Source: Bacteroidales bacterium
GTDB taxonomy: Bacteria; Bacteroidota; Bacteroidia; Bacteroidales; F082
Reading direction: 5' to 3'
DNA: 64,000 bases
NCBI GenBank assembly: GCA_028277395.1
Contig: JANQGJ010000022.1
Span: 83,810 to 147,809, forward strand
Below, one piece after another: positions 18,167-26,922 of this stretch. Made by a program: the position numbers and the translations under genes. The notes beneath the pieces are model-generated. The model was not told the DNA's origin and did not search any database. It was given only the letters and a program-made list of their open reading frames with translations. The stretch's first letter is position 1, and every line of letters starts with the position of its first letter.

Positions 18167-19912
18167 TTATTGTTGATAGATTTGAGATCTCAAATCTATC
18201 AACCTGTTATTTTCCGGATCGTATTTTAGTGCAGTATTTACATCAATCAGGGCATCACTAATATTTCCCAGATTAAGATTAATCAGTGACCTGTAATAAA
18301 GAGATATTACTTTATCAGGTTTCAGTTTCAGTGAACTATTAAAGTCCTCAAGTGCAGGCTCATAGTTATTCATTTGAAAAAAGGCTATTCCCCTGTTTGT
18401 ATAGGCATTCTCATAATCAGGATTTTCCAGTATTACAGCAGAAAGATCCCTGATTCCCAAATCAAATGTGTTAACCCTAATATAGTTGCTACCCCTGTTA
18501 AAAAGACTTGCCAAATGACAACTATCGTAACTTAGGGCAATCGTATAGTATTTATTTGCCAGTTCCATTTTCCCTGATCCATCGTAGTAATTACCAATAT
18601 TATACCAGCCATCTACATAAGTTGAATCTGCTTCAACTGATTTTATGAACTGCTCAATGGCTTTATCGTATTTCCTATTACTAAGATAATAAAGACCTAA
18701 GCCATCATATCCTCGTGGTAAAAAGGGTTGATCAGAAACTACATTGCTCCAGAGTTTTTCTCCGTTTTTCCAGATACCTGTCTGATGGAAAGATAAAATA
18801 CCCCAAAACAATCCAATCATAATGATAAAGTACTTTCCCGGTGTCAACCCTATTGATTTAAACAATTCTAAAAACAGAATAATTGCGAAAGGAACAAACA
18901 GGTAATAGTATCTGTCGGCAGTTATGTATGAGGAAAAGGTTGGAAGAACACTAATCAATACTGAAATACACATTAAGAAACTGGTTAGAGTACTCCCTGA
19001 TTTTCTATTCCTAATAATTAACAGAACAGTTAATACTACTATAAGTACACCATATAAGATTAATAAATCAAAGCCATCAGGAATTGGATACAACGAACTT
19101 AACTCTAAAGGAACAATTACCCTCGAAAAACCAAATGAGATTTTATAAAGTGCAAACATCAATTGATTGAAGATTGTAACTTCCGCAGCATCGGTAGCAC
19201 CTCTTCCTGATATTGCTACAAAAAATAAGGTGACTGATATTAAAGTTACCGGCAGCAAAAGATATAACATCTTTCTGTCATACCATCTATCTGTAATTTG
19301 CCTGTTAATTAAAATTACCATGGGTATAGCTATCACAGCCTGTACTTTTGACAAAATGCTAAGAGTAAAAAACAAAATCATTAGTATCGCATTCCTATAT
19401 TTACCGTTTTCCCGGAATAATATAAAACTTATCAATGATTGCAACAAAAAGAAAGAAAACAGCAGGGTGCTAAATGAAGATATCCATGATACCGGCTCAA
19501 CCTGGAGCGGATGAATTGAAAATGCAAAAACAGATAAGAGAACATATTCTGATTTTACACCTATCAGCTTCAACAACTTGTATACCAGGAGAATATTTAA
19601 TAAATGAAAAATCAGTGAAGTTGCATGAAAATAAGAAGCATTGCTACCGAAAAGATTATATACAATTGAAAACAACAGAGAAGTGACAGGCTGGTACATA
19701 CCCACATAATATGATGAGAACATTGCTTCTAACTTGAATTCGACAATATCTCTGTTTTCGGTAACCTGTAAATTGTCATCCCAGTTAACAAAATCGAATG
19801 AAATAATACGACTAAAAACTAATAATGTTAAAGAGATAATTAAAATCAGATAAAATACATTTGTCCTTTTTCTGTTATTTCTTTGGCAGGCAGGACTGTC
19901 AGGTAGTACCAT
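18167..19912 (-). CDS. TMTC-like membrane protein with C-terminal TPR repeats
   Basis: The 581-residue protein has about eleven hydrophobic segments in residues 15-370. An early FVNWDDN motif followed by YQPVTSLLF resembles the first extracytoplasmic loop of GT-C glycosyltransferases, in particular TMTC/ArnT-like O-mannosyltransferases. Residues 385-581 form five to six TPR repeats (for example YDKAIEQFIKSVEADSTY and YEPALEDFNSSLKLKPDK), which should face the periplasm. Transfer of sugars to exported proteins is plausible but not shown. The last codons form half of a 32-bp perfect palindrome. An exact -7 element lies at 19975-19982. Confidence 0.75.
   Translation of the reverse strand: MVLPDSPACQRNNRKRTNVFYLILIISLTLLVFSRIISFDFVNWDDNLQVTENRDIVEFKLEAMFSSYYVGMYQPVTSLLFSIVYNLFGSNASYFHATSLIFHLLNILLVYKLLKLIGVKSEYVLLSVFAFSIHPLQVEPVSWISSFSTLLFSFFLLQSLISFILFRENGKYRNAILMILFFTLSILSKVQAVIAIPMVILINRQITDRWYDRKMLYLLLPVTLISVTLFFVAISGRGATDAAEVTIFNQLMFALYKISFGFSRVIVPLELSSLYPIPDGFDLLILYGVLIVVLTVLLIIRNRKSGSTLTSFLMCISVLISVLPTFSSYITADRYYYLFVPFAIILFLELFKSIGLTPGKYFIIMIGLFWGILSFHQTGIWKNGEKLWSNVVSDQPFLPRGYDGLGLYYLSNRKYDKAIEQFIKSVEADSTYVDGWYNIGNYYDGSGKMELANKYYTIALSYDSCHLASLFNRGSNYIRVNTFDLGIRDLSAVILENPDYENAYTNRGIAFFQMNNYEPALEDFNSSLKLKPDKVISLYYRSLINLNLGNISDALIDVNTALKYDPENNRLIDLRSQIYQQ
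18172..18203. repeat. 32-bp perfect palindrome inside the 3' end of the TPR gene
   Basis: GTTGATAGATTTGAGA is followed immediately by its exact reverse complement, with no loop. On the minus strand it encodes roughly the last ten residues of the TPR protein, and it sits between two convergent genes. No T-run follows on either side. Confidence 0.9.
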
Positions 19913-19974
19913 ATCACAACATCTTTGTCAGCAATTGCATAATAAATCCATCAGCACTACATTACGTGCTAATA

Positions 19975-19982
19975 CAAACATA
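19975..19982 (-). promoter_or_regulatory. -7 promoter element of the TPR gene
   Basis: The minus strand reads TATGTTTG, an exact TAnnTTTG match, 62 bases upstream of the start at 19912. Confidence 0.6.
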
Positions 19983-20178
19983 GATCGGATAGGAATCAAA
20001 CATAATACTTATGGAAATTCACACTTATTATGTTTTGAAAACAAATTTATGTTTTTTATTCAAATTATCAAAGTGATTTAGCCTCTTATGATATCTCAAC
20101 CCAAGCCAGCCATTGACTTACCCCTGTTTATCAGCACATTACAGTTTTAACCATATTAAGCATGGAACCTCAATACAC

Positions 20179-20217
20179 TTAACATATACTTAATATTAGG
20201 GTAATAATAAGTTCTTA
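20179..20217 (+). promoter_or_regulatory. Pho-box-like 11-bp repeat array upstream of lipoprotein/TonB receptor
   Basis: Hexamers TTAACA, TTAATA and GTAATA start at 20179, 20190 and 20201, with a weak fourth TTCTTA at 20212. The exact -7 element TATTTTTG begins 20 bases after the third hexamer, the same register as at 17150. Confidence 0.65.
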
Positions 20218-20226
20218 TTACAAACA

Positions 20227-20234
20227 TATTTTTG
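20227..20234 (+). promoter_or_regulatory. -7 promoter element of the lipoprotein/TonB receptor unit
   Basis: TATTTTTG matches TAnnTTTG. Transcription would start near 20240, which argues against an ATG at 20243 and for the start at 20282. Confidence 0.7.
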
Positions 20235-20281
20235 CCGCAATCATGAATCAAACTTATATGATACTTACATTAATTAAACGA

Positions 20282-21973
20282 ATGAAAATGAAAAAATTTA
20301 ATCTTTTAGCTGCAATGGTAGCAATTATCTTGTTAGGAGTAAGTGCTTGTAACGATAAAGACGATCCGGAACCAGCACCACCTACTATGACCGGTATAAC
20401 AATAACCGGTGATGAAAAAGCTTATGAAGCTACCATTTCTTTTAGTGAAGGAGTGTATAGTAACAATGACAAAACAGGTGATCTCACCAAAGAATCATTT
20501 ACTGTTACTGTTGATGGCGGAAGTGCAACTATGGTTGATTATACTGTTGCTCATACTGCAGGTGAATCTTCAGCGAAAATAAATGTTGAAATGTCAGATT
20601 ATATTTCAGGTGATGAAACATTAGCTGTTTCACCAGCTACTGCAACAAGTATTTACAACGCTGCTGCAAAACCAATGAGTACTGACCAAAGACAAGAAGG
20701 TGCTCTCGACGGAAACACACTTATTATTACTGATAATGGAGACGGAACAGGAACAACAACCTGGACTTCAAACAATACTTATATACTTGACGGTTTAGTA
20801 TTTGTAAATGACGGACAAACATTAACAATAGAAGCAGGAACAATAATTAAAGGCCGTGCCGGTCAGGGAGAAAATGCATCTGCATTAATAGTAGCCCGCG
20901 GAGGTAAAATTATGGCTGAAGGTACTGCTGAATTACCAATTATTTTTACCGCTGAAGCAGATGATCTTGCAGGTTCAGTTGCTGACCTTGATGATGGACT
21001 ATGGGGTGGTGTTATAGTTCTTGGTGCTGCTAAATTAAATACAGTACCAGGTGAACAACAAATCGAAGGAATTCCACAAACAGAAGAGCGTGGTTTTTAT
21101 GGTGGTACAAACGATGAAGATGATTCAGGAATCCTGCGTTACATCTCAATCCGTCATGGTGGTACCGATATTGGTGAAGGAAACGAAATCAACGGTCTTA
21201 CTTTAGGTGGTGTTGGTAGCAAAACTGTTATCGAATACATCGAAGTTATTTCAAATAAAGATGATGGTGTTGAGTTCTTCGGTGGCACGCCACAACTTAA
21301 TAATATAATCGTAGCATTCTGTGGTGATGATTCTTATGATTATGACCAGGGATACAGAGGTAACGGACAATTCTGGGCTGCTATCCAGGGATTTGATCGC
21401 GGTGACCGTTTAGGTGAGCATGACGGTGGTACAGATCCTGAAACAGGCGAACCATATGCAACACCGATGATATACAATGTAACATACTTAGGCCGTGGTG
21501 ATGGTGCCGGTAAAAGAGTTATTACTTTTAGAGATAACGCTGGTGGACATTATGCAAACTCTATTTTCTACAGCCAGGAAAAAGGTATTGACATTGAATT
21601 GCTAACTGGTGAGTGTAGCTACACAAGATTTGGTGAAGAAGATTTAACATTGAAAAACAATCTTTTCTATCACATAACAGCTGATCCGATATTTATAGTT
21701 TCTGCTGCTGACGATGTTGACCCAATTGTTGCTGAAGAAGCAAACGGAGTTGTTGCCGAATATTTCACAACTGCCATGAATGAAATCTATGATCCTGGTT
21801 TTACAGTTACTGAAAGCGTATTTAACATTATTCCTACAAATGATGTAAGTGCAAATATGGCATCTGTACCAGCAGACAGTTTCTTCCAGAGTGTTAACTA
21901 TAAAGGTGCATTCGAACCTGGTAAAAACTGGGCAGAAGGTTGGACACTTGTTTCAAAATACATGAGCAATTAG
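20282..21973 (+). CDS. surface lipoprotein with beta-helix-like body (paralogue)
   Basis: A 563-residue lipoprotein starting at 20282 (MKMKKFNLLA); the frame extends to 20243 but the promoter position and the signal peptide favour the later ATG. The lipobox is GVSAC with Cys as the first mature residue, followed by NDKDDPEPAPP. An Ig-like domain precedes the same beta-helix-like region as in the lipoprotein at 15398, with shared stretches such as GTIIKGRAGQGE and VPGEQQIEGIPQTEE. It is followed by a hairpin and then by a TonB-dependent receptor, so the two probably work together at the outer membrane. A Pho-box-like array lies upstream. Confidence 0.85.
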   Translation: MKMKKFNLLAAMVAIILLGVSACNDKDDPEPAPPTMTGITITGDEKAYEATISFSEGVYSNNDKTGDLTKESFTVTVDGGSATMVDYTVAHTAGESSAKINVEMSDYISGDETLAVSPATATSIYNAAAKPMSTDQRQEGALDGNTLIITDNGDGTGTTTWTSNNTYILDGLVFVNDGQTLTIEAGTIIKGRAGQGENASALIVARGGKIMAEGTAELPIIFTAEADDLAGSVADLDDGLWGGVIVLGAAKLNTVPGEQQIEGIPQTEERGFYGGTNDEDDSGILRYISIRHGGTDIGEGNEINGLTLGGVGSKTVIEYIEVISNKDDGVEFFGGTPQLNNIIVAFCGDDSYDYDQGYRGNGQFWAAIQGFDRGDRLGEHDGGTDPETGEPYATPMIYNVTYLGRGDGAGKRVITFRDNAGGHYANSIFYSQEKGIDIELLTGECSYTRFGEEDLTLKNNLFYHITADPIFIVSAADDVDPIVAEEANGVVAEYFTTAMNEIYDPGFTVTESVFNIIPTNDVSANMASVPADSFFQSVNYKGAFEPGKNWAEGWTLVSKYMSN

Positions 21974-22010
21974 ACTCTCATATCAACATAAAACAATCAT
22001 TTAATTCTAA

Positions 22011-22046
22011 AGCTAAAGTGACTTTCATCCGATGGTCACTTTAGCT
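22011..22046 (+). terminator. hairpin between lipoprotein and TonB receptor genes
   Basis: A perfect 12-bp stem AGCTAAAGTGAC/GTCACTTTAGCT encloses a 12-base loop and is followed by GTTTAATT. The T-run is weak, so it may be a partial terminator or mRNA stabiliser that sets the lipoprotein-to-receptor ratio. Confidence 0.75.
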
Positions 22047-22074
22047 GTTTAATTAATAATAACCTCTTACAAAT

Positions 22075-24906
22075 ATGTATCGGAAATACTTTTTTACATT
22101 TCTGCTGGCAACAATCTCAATGTTGGTAACTGCTCAAACAGGAACATTGCGAGGTAAGATTATTGATGGAAGTACTGGTGAAGAATTAATCGGGGCAACA
22201 GTAATGATTGCTGGTACATCTATAGGTGCAGCATCGGATTTAGATGGTAATTACACAATAAGCTTCCTTGAACCAGGCACATATGAGTTCACATGTCAGT
22301 TTATTTCCTATGACCCTACTGTTATTAAAGATGTTGAAATTAAAGCCGATGAAGTTACAATACTGAACTTCACTTTAAACTCAGTTAGTATGGGACTTGA
22401 CGAAGTTGTTATCAGTGCAAAAGCTGTACAACGTTCGGAAACTGCTATGTTAACAATTCAAAAAAAATCAGCAAATGTTGTTGATGGTTTGTCGGCTCAA
22501 CAAATGAAGCGTGCCGGCGACAGTGATGCTGCGGGAGCTTTAAAAAGGGTTTCCGGTATTAATGTAGAAGGCGGGAAATATGTTTTTGTTCGCGGGCTTT
22601 CTGACAGATACAGTAAAACAACCTTAAATACAGCAGATATACCAGGACTTGATCCTAACAGGAATACGGTTCAAATGGATATATTTCCTACAAACCTGAT
22701 TGAGAATATGATAGTGTATAAATCATATACTCCAAATCTACCGGCAGATTTTACAGGTGGACTAATTGATATAGTTACTCTTGATTTTCCCGAAACTTTT
22801 ACACTTGGTTTTAGTGTTAAAGCAGGAATTAACTCACAGGCCAGCTTTAACAGCAACTTTATTTCTTATGAAGGTAGTAATACAGATATATTTGGATATG
22901 ATAACGGTTTCAGAGACATTCCACAGAGTGCATCCGGTGATATTCCTGTTTACCCTTCCGACAAACAGGGACTAACAGATATTACAATGGACTTTAATAA
23001 AATAATGGCACCATCAGTTATGCCATCGGCCATGAATAGTAGCTATTCATTCTCCATTGGTAATCAGTATAAAACAGGTAAGAATTCAATTGGTTATATA
23101 TTCGGTTTATCATATAAATATCATGAAGAATTCTTCGAAGATGGTATTTTCGGAAAGTACAAATTAACAGGTGCAAATGATGAAAGATTAAATCTACAGG
23201 AAGATTTCAGAGCAACCCAGGGTGTAAAAGAATCGTTATGGGGAGCTTTGGCCAATATATCCTATAAAATTGGATTAAATCATAAAATAAGTTTAAATGC
23301 ATTTAAAAACCAAAGTGGTAAATCACAAGCAAGGTATAAGATTGGTCCAAAACCTTCTGATGACATAGACAACCTTTTAATCGAAGAACGTAAACTACTA
23401 TGGTTGCAACGTGGATTTACTTCTACACAAATAAGAGGTGAACATTATTTCGAAAATATATCAAAACTGAAAATAAACTGGATTGGATCTTTAACAATGT
23501 CTAAACAGGATGAGCCGGACATGAGGTTTTTTACAAACACTTACTATCCTGACAATGAAGGCAAATACCAATATGCAATTGACCCTTCCATTTATAAAGT
23601 TCCTGCAAGGTACTATCGTTCAATGCAGGAAGATAATTATAACTTCAAAGCAGATGCAAGTATTGATCTGGGTAATAAAGAGAATGCCCCCAAACTTCAG
23701 TTTGGAGGAGCATATTCATACAAAGACAGGGATTTCAATGAGAATAGAGTGGATTATAAATTCCAGTTTCCATCAAATACCTATAACGGTAATGTAGAAG
23801 AATTTCTTGCCGATGAAAACATTGGACTGAATTTTCCCGATTATAACCCTGTTACCGGATCAAATTTTGGATTGTATATTCAGGGAAATCCGGATGACGA
23901 TCTAAAAAACAGTTATACTGCAGACCAGTCGATAACTGCGGGATTTGCAATGATTGATATAAAACCTATAAGCCAGCTTAGGATCGTTACAGGACTAAGG
24001 TTTGAACATACTTTGATTAATTCAGCCAGTAAAGATACATCTCTTGAAACCGGTTATTTGAATAATAGTGATGTTCTTCCGGCATTAAACCTTACATGGT
24101 TTGCAAATGAAAAAACGAACCTTAGGTTAAATATGTCCAGAACTTTAGCACGACCAAGTTTTAGGGAACTTGCACCTTATGCTTCTGAAGATTTTGAGGA
24201 TGGCCGTGTTTATATTGGTAATGAAGACCTGGTAAGGACTCTTATCGACAATATTGACATAAAATATGAGTATTTCATAAGTCCCGGAGAAATTGCATCA
24301 TTTGGTATATTTTATAAAAACTTCAACAATCCAATTGAGGTTGTTGACAATCCAAGTGCACAAAATGCAGAGCTCACATGGGAAAACATGGAACAGGCAT
24401 CAGTTTATGGCTTTGAACTGGATGTAAGAAAGAAGTTAAATTTTATTGAAGCTCTGCAACATGTAAAAGTTGGATTAAATTTTACATATGTTTACTCTGA
24501 GGTAAGTATTGATTCTATTGAGCTGGAGTTAATCAGAGCTACAGATCCGGATGCAAAAGATACCCGTCCAATGTCAGGACAATCGCCTTATATCGTTAAT
24601 GCATCAATAGGTTATAGTAATTACGAAAACGGCCTTGATGTTAACCTTGTATATAATGTTGCTGGTCCCAAACTAATAATTAATACTAAAGGAGGAACAC
24701 CGGATATCTACCAACAACCTTTTAACTCCTTAAACCTTGTTGCAAGTAAATCGATATCCAAAAGATGGGTGTTGTCTTTCAAAGCAACTAATTTACTGAA
24801 CCCCGAGAATAAGCAAACTTATACCTACAGGGGTGAAGAATATATCTCACGTCAATATACCAAAGGACGTGTTTTCGAACTGGGTGTTAAATACTCTATA
24901 AAATAA
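22075..24906 (+). CDS. TonB-dependent outer membrane receptor
   Basis: The 943-residue protein has a signal peptide (about 1-20, ending VTAQT), a CarboxypepD_reg-like domain (25-110; GKIIDGSTGEELIGATVMI), a plug (about 120-260; ALKRVSGINVEGGKYVFVRG) and a long C-terminal barrel ending VKYSIK. The motif VFVRGLSDRYSKTTLN and the IENMIVYKSYTPNLPADFTG segment are common in this receptor subclass. It lies 101 bases after a lipoprotein gene and likely forms a receptor-lipoprotein pair like SusC/SusD, though the lipoprotein is not a SusD. Substrate is unknown; the Pho-box-like array upstream suggests a phosphorus compound. Confidence 0.9.
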   Translation: MYRKYFFTFLLATISMLVTAQTGTLRGKIIDGSTGEELIGATVMIAGTSIGAASDLDGNYTISFLEPGTYEFTCQFISYDPTVIKDVEIKADEVTILNFTLNSVSMGLDEVVISAKAVQRSETAMLTIQKKSANVVDGLSAQQMKRAGDSDAAGALKRVSGINVEGGKYVFVRGLSDRYSKTTLNTADIPGLDPNRNTVQMDIFPTNLIENMIVYKSYTPNLPADFTGGLIDIVTLDFPETFTLGFSVKAGINSQASFNSNFISYEGSNTDIFGYDNGFRDIPQSASGDIPVYPSDKQGLTDITMDFNKIMAPSVMPSAMNSSYSFSIGNQYKTGKNSIGYIFGLSYKYHEEFFEDGIFGKYKLTGANDERLNLQEDFRATQGVKESLWGALANISYKIGLNHKISLNAFKNQSGKSQARYKIGPKPSDDIDNLLIEERKLLWLQRGFTSTQIRGEHYFENISKLKINWIGSLTMSKQDEPDMRFFTNTYYPDNEGKYQYAIDPSIYKVPARYYRSMQEDNYNFKADASIDLGNKENAPKLQFGGAYSYKDRDFNENRVDYKFQFPSNTYNGNVEEFLADENIGLNFPDYNPVTGSNFGLYIQGNPDDDLKNSYTADQSITAGFAMIDIKPISQLRIVTGLRFEHTLINSASKDTSLETGYLNNSDVLPALNLTWFANEKTNLRLNMSRTLARPSFRELAPYASEDFEDGRVYIGNEDLVRTLIDNIDIKYEYFISPGEIASFGIFYKNFNNPIEVVDNPSAQNAELTWENMEQASVYGFELDVRKKLNFIEALQHVKVGLNFTYVYSEVSIDSIELELIRATDPDAKDTRPMSGQSPYIVNASIGYSNYENGLDVNLVYNVAGPKLIINTKGGTPDIYQQPFNSLNLVASKSISKRWVLSFKATNLLNPENKQTYTYRGEEYISRQYTKGRVFELGVKYSIK

Positions 24907-24936
24907 TTTTTTCGTTATCATACTGCAATGTAAGCG

Positions 24937-24967
24937 GGACCGGCAATAATGCTGGTCCTGTTTTTTT
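24937..24967 (+). terminator. rho-independent terminator
   Basis: Stem GGACCGGC/GCTGGTCC (one G-T pair) with loop AATAAT is followed by G and seven Ts. It closes the lipoprotein/TonB receptor unit. Confidence 0.9.
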
Positions 24968-25007
24968 ATAAATTTCATACTTTAGCCGCCTGTAAAAGTC
25001 ATTAAGT

Positions 25008-25694
25008 ATGGAATACGGTGCTGGTTACAAAAAAAGACTTCTTAAACACCTGATGGGATTTATTACTGAAGAACGAAAAACAAGGTTTTCTGAAGTAATA
25101 CAAAACAGAACGAGACACATAAGTATTGTACTGGAAGATATTTACCAGCCACATAATGCCAGTGCAGTGCTTCGAACCTGTGATTTAACCGGAATCCAGG
25201 ATGTACATATAATTGAGAATAAGAATGAGTATAATATAAACCCTGAAGTTGCGCTGGGTTCATCGAAATGGTTAAGCCTAAAAAAGTATAATGATGGTGA
25301 AAACAATACCATATCCGCTATTAATGCCCTTAAAGACAATGGTTATAAAATTGTTGCCACAACACCACATAAACAATCTTATGATCTGACAGATATTCCT
25401 CTTGACAACAAATTGGCAATTATATTCGGAACAGAATTAACAGGTATTTCTGATATAGCTATTAACGAATCAGACAGTTTTTTACGCATTCCAATGTATG
25501 GGTTCACAGAAAGTTATAATATTTCTGTTTCGGCAGCGCTCACACTTTATACTTTATCACAAAGACTTCGTTCATCAGAAATTAACTGGAGGTTAAATGA
25601 AAGTGATAAAACGGATATATTACTTGAATGGTCAAGAAACTCTGTAAGCAGAAGTGAAGTTGTTGAAAAGCACTTCAGGGATATGAATTCGTAA
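25008..25694 (+). CDS. trmH: TrmH-family tRNA 2'-O-methyltransferase
   Basis: The 228-residue protein belongs to the SPOUT superfamily. It has the TrmH N-terminal extension (ERKTRFSEVIQNRTRHISIVLEDIYQPHNASAVLRTC), here named by its core DIYQPHNASAVLRTC, with the catalytic-type Arg following Asn. The knotted SAM site is IIFGTELTGIS and IPMYGFTESYNISVSAALTL, cut here to its ends IPMYGFTESYN and SVSAALTL. This is the pattern of TrmH, which methylates G18 of tRNA. A promoter-like TACTTTAG lies near 24979. The gene follows a strong terminator, so it starts a new unit. Confidence 0.88.
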   Translation: MEYGAGYKKRLLKHLMGFITEERKTRFSEVIQNRTRHISIVLEDIYQPHNASAVLRTCDLTGIQDVHIIENKNEYNINPEVALGSSKWLSLKKYNDGENNTISAINALKDNGYKIVATTPHKQSYDLTDIPLDNKLAIIFGTELTGISDIAINESDSFLRIPMYGFTESYNISVSAALTLYTLSQRLRSSEINWRLNESDKTDILLEWSRNSVSRSEVVEKHFRDMNS

Positions 25695-25757
25695 TTTTGC
25701 TCTATAAATGTTTTTTCCTAATTTTACGGTTTATTTTTAACATTAAACTATTAAAAT

Positions 25758-26153
25758 ATGGGAAAAGGTGATAAAAAAACTAAAAGAGGAAAGATAATAA
25801 TAGGATCTTACGGCAATAAAAGACAGAAAAAAAGAACACCGCTTTACGTTCCCCCGGCAAAGAAGAAAGTGACAAAAAAAGCACCTCCCGTTGATGAGAA
25901 AGCTGATGTTAAAACTGAAGAAGTAGTTGAAACTCCTGTTAAGAAGACTACGAAAAAAACTGAACCGAAAAAGGCTGCTGCAAAAAAACCTGCTGAGAAA
26001 AAAGCAACTACAACAAAGAAGACTACAGAAAAAAAAGAAGAAACTAAAGAAGTAAAAACTACAGCTAAAAAAACAACTAAATCCACAACTGCCGGAACTA
26101 AAAAAACTACCGCAAAAAAGGCTGCTGACAAAGAAGAACCAAAGGAAAAATAG
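25758..26153 (+). CDS. ribosomal protein bTHX with long Lys/Ala/Thr-rich tail
   Basis: The first 32 residues (MGKGDKKTKRGKIIIGSYGN and then KRQKKRTPLYVPP) match the small ribosomal protein bTHX, which binds the head of the 30S subunit. Family members are usually only a few tens of residues. Here about 95 more residues follow, almost all Lys, Ala, Thr, Pro and Glu in TKKTT and AAKK repeats, like histone H1-type tails such as bacterial Hc1. The tail is probably disordered and binds RNA or DNA. The gene lies 63 bases after trmH on the same strand. Confidence 0.85.
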   Translation: MGKGDKKTKRGKIIIGSYGNKRQKKRTPLYVPPAKKKVTKKAPPVDEKADVKTEEVVETPVKKTTKKTEPKKAAAKKPAEKKATTTKKTTEKKEETKEVKTTAKKTTKSTTAGTKKTTAKKAADKEEPKEK

Positions 26154-26158
26154 CTCAT

Positions 26159-26190
26159 TCAGATAACCTGAATTGGGTTCATTTATCTGA
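26159..26190 (+). terminator. probable terminator hairpin after bTHX
   Basis: Arms TCAGATAA/TTATCTGA with an inner TGAA/TTCA pair form a stem with a small bulge. Only a short T-rich tail follows, so termination is possible but not certain. Confidence 0.55.
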
Positions 26191-26250
26191 TCATAATTTC
26201 ATTGTTCCTATTACTTCACAGTAATAAACAGGAATCAATTGCTATAATTT

Positions 26251-26916
26251 ATGCTACAAGATCATCTGGTTGTGAAAAATAAAAAATATCTCATTTGGGA
26301 CTGGAACGGAACTTTATTAAACGATGCGGAGTATTGTGTACGTTGTATGAATGATGTTCTTAATAAACATCATCTTGAGAATATTGACCTTAAAAAATAT
26401 AAGGACACATTTACTTTTCCTGTAAAGGACTATTATCAGGCAATCGGCTTTGATTTTAACAAGGTTGATTTTGAAATTCCGGCAATGGAATTTATTAAAA
26501 TTTATTACAAATATTTAAATGATGTGGACCTTCATAACAATGCTGTCTCAACTCTAACGTTCATTAAAAACAAAGGTGTCAAACAATTAGCGCTATCAGC
26601 AATGGAGCACAGCGAGTTATTGAATTCACTTACCAGTAAGGGAATTATTCAGTTTTTTGATGAAATTAGGGGGATAAATAATCACTTTGCGAACAGCAAA
26701 CTGGAAATTGGTAAGCAACTGTTGGAAGATGTAGGTGCAAACAAAGATGATTTTGTTATGATTGGTGACACAATTCATGATTTCGAGGTCGCAACCGGAA
26801 TGGGTATTGATTGTATCCTTGTTTCCAACGGACATCAATCTGCCGAAAGATTATCTACAGTAAGCAATAAAATTGTGCCTGACCTTGAAAGTTTAGTGAC
26901 CATTTTCAATAGCTAA
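26251..26916 (+). CDS. HAD-family hydrolase, phosphoglycolate phosphatase-like
   Basis: The 221-residue protein has the HAD motifs: motif I as IWDWNGTLLND (nucleophile Asp17), motif II around ALSAMEHS with Ser, Lys in GKQL, and motif IV as MIGDTIHDFEVA. The second residue of motif I is Asn instead of the usual acid/base Asp (DWNGT versus DxDGT), a variant seen in some Bacteroidota members. A helical cap of the phosphoglycolate phosphatase type sits between motifs I and II. The substrate is not known. It converges with the YwqK-like gene, with 6 bases between stops. Confidence 0.88.
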   Translation: MLQDHLVVKNKKYLIWDWNGTLLNDAEYCVRCMNDVLNKHHLENIDLKKYKDTFTFPVKDYYQAIGFDFNKVDFEIPAMEFIKIYYKYLNDVDLHNNAVSTLTFIKNKGVKQLALSAMEHSELLNSLTSKGIIQFFDEIRGINNHFANSKLEIGKQLLEDVGANKDDFVMIGDTIHDFEVATGMGIDCILVSNGHQSAERLSTVSNKIVPDLESLVTIFNS

Positions 26917-26922
26917 TGAAAA

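Larger units (their letters stand above)
19913..20281. other. divergent intergenic region with two promoters and a Pho-box-like array
   Basis: About 370 bases between the TPR gene (leftward) and the lipoprotein gene (rightward). It holds a leftward -7 element at 19975-19982, a small inverted repeat AGCAC/GTGCT around 19953-19970, a Pho-box-like array at 20179-20217 and a rightward -7 element at 20227-20234. No gene is seen. Confidence 0.75.

Noticed and set aside
20243..20281. Earlier ATG for the second lipoprotein
   Set aside because: The -7 box at 20227 would place transcription start almost at it, and the signal peptide fits the ATG at 20282.
25844..26158. Minus-strand open frame rich in Phe and Val opposite bTHX
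   Set aside because: It is the complement of the Lys-rich tail and has no independent support.
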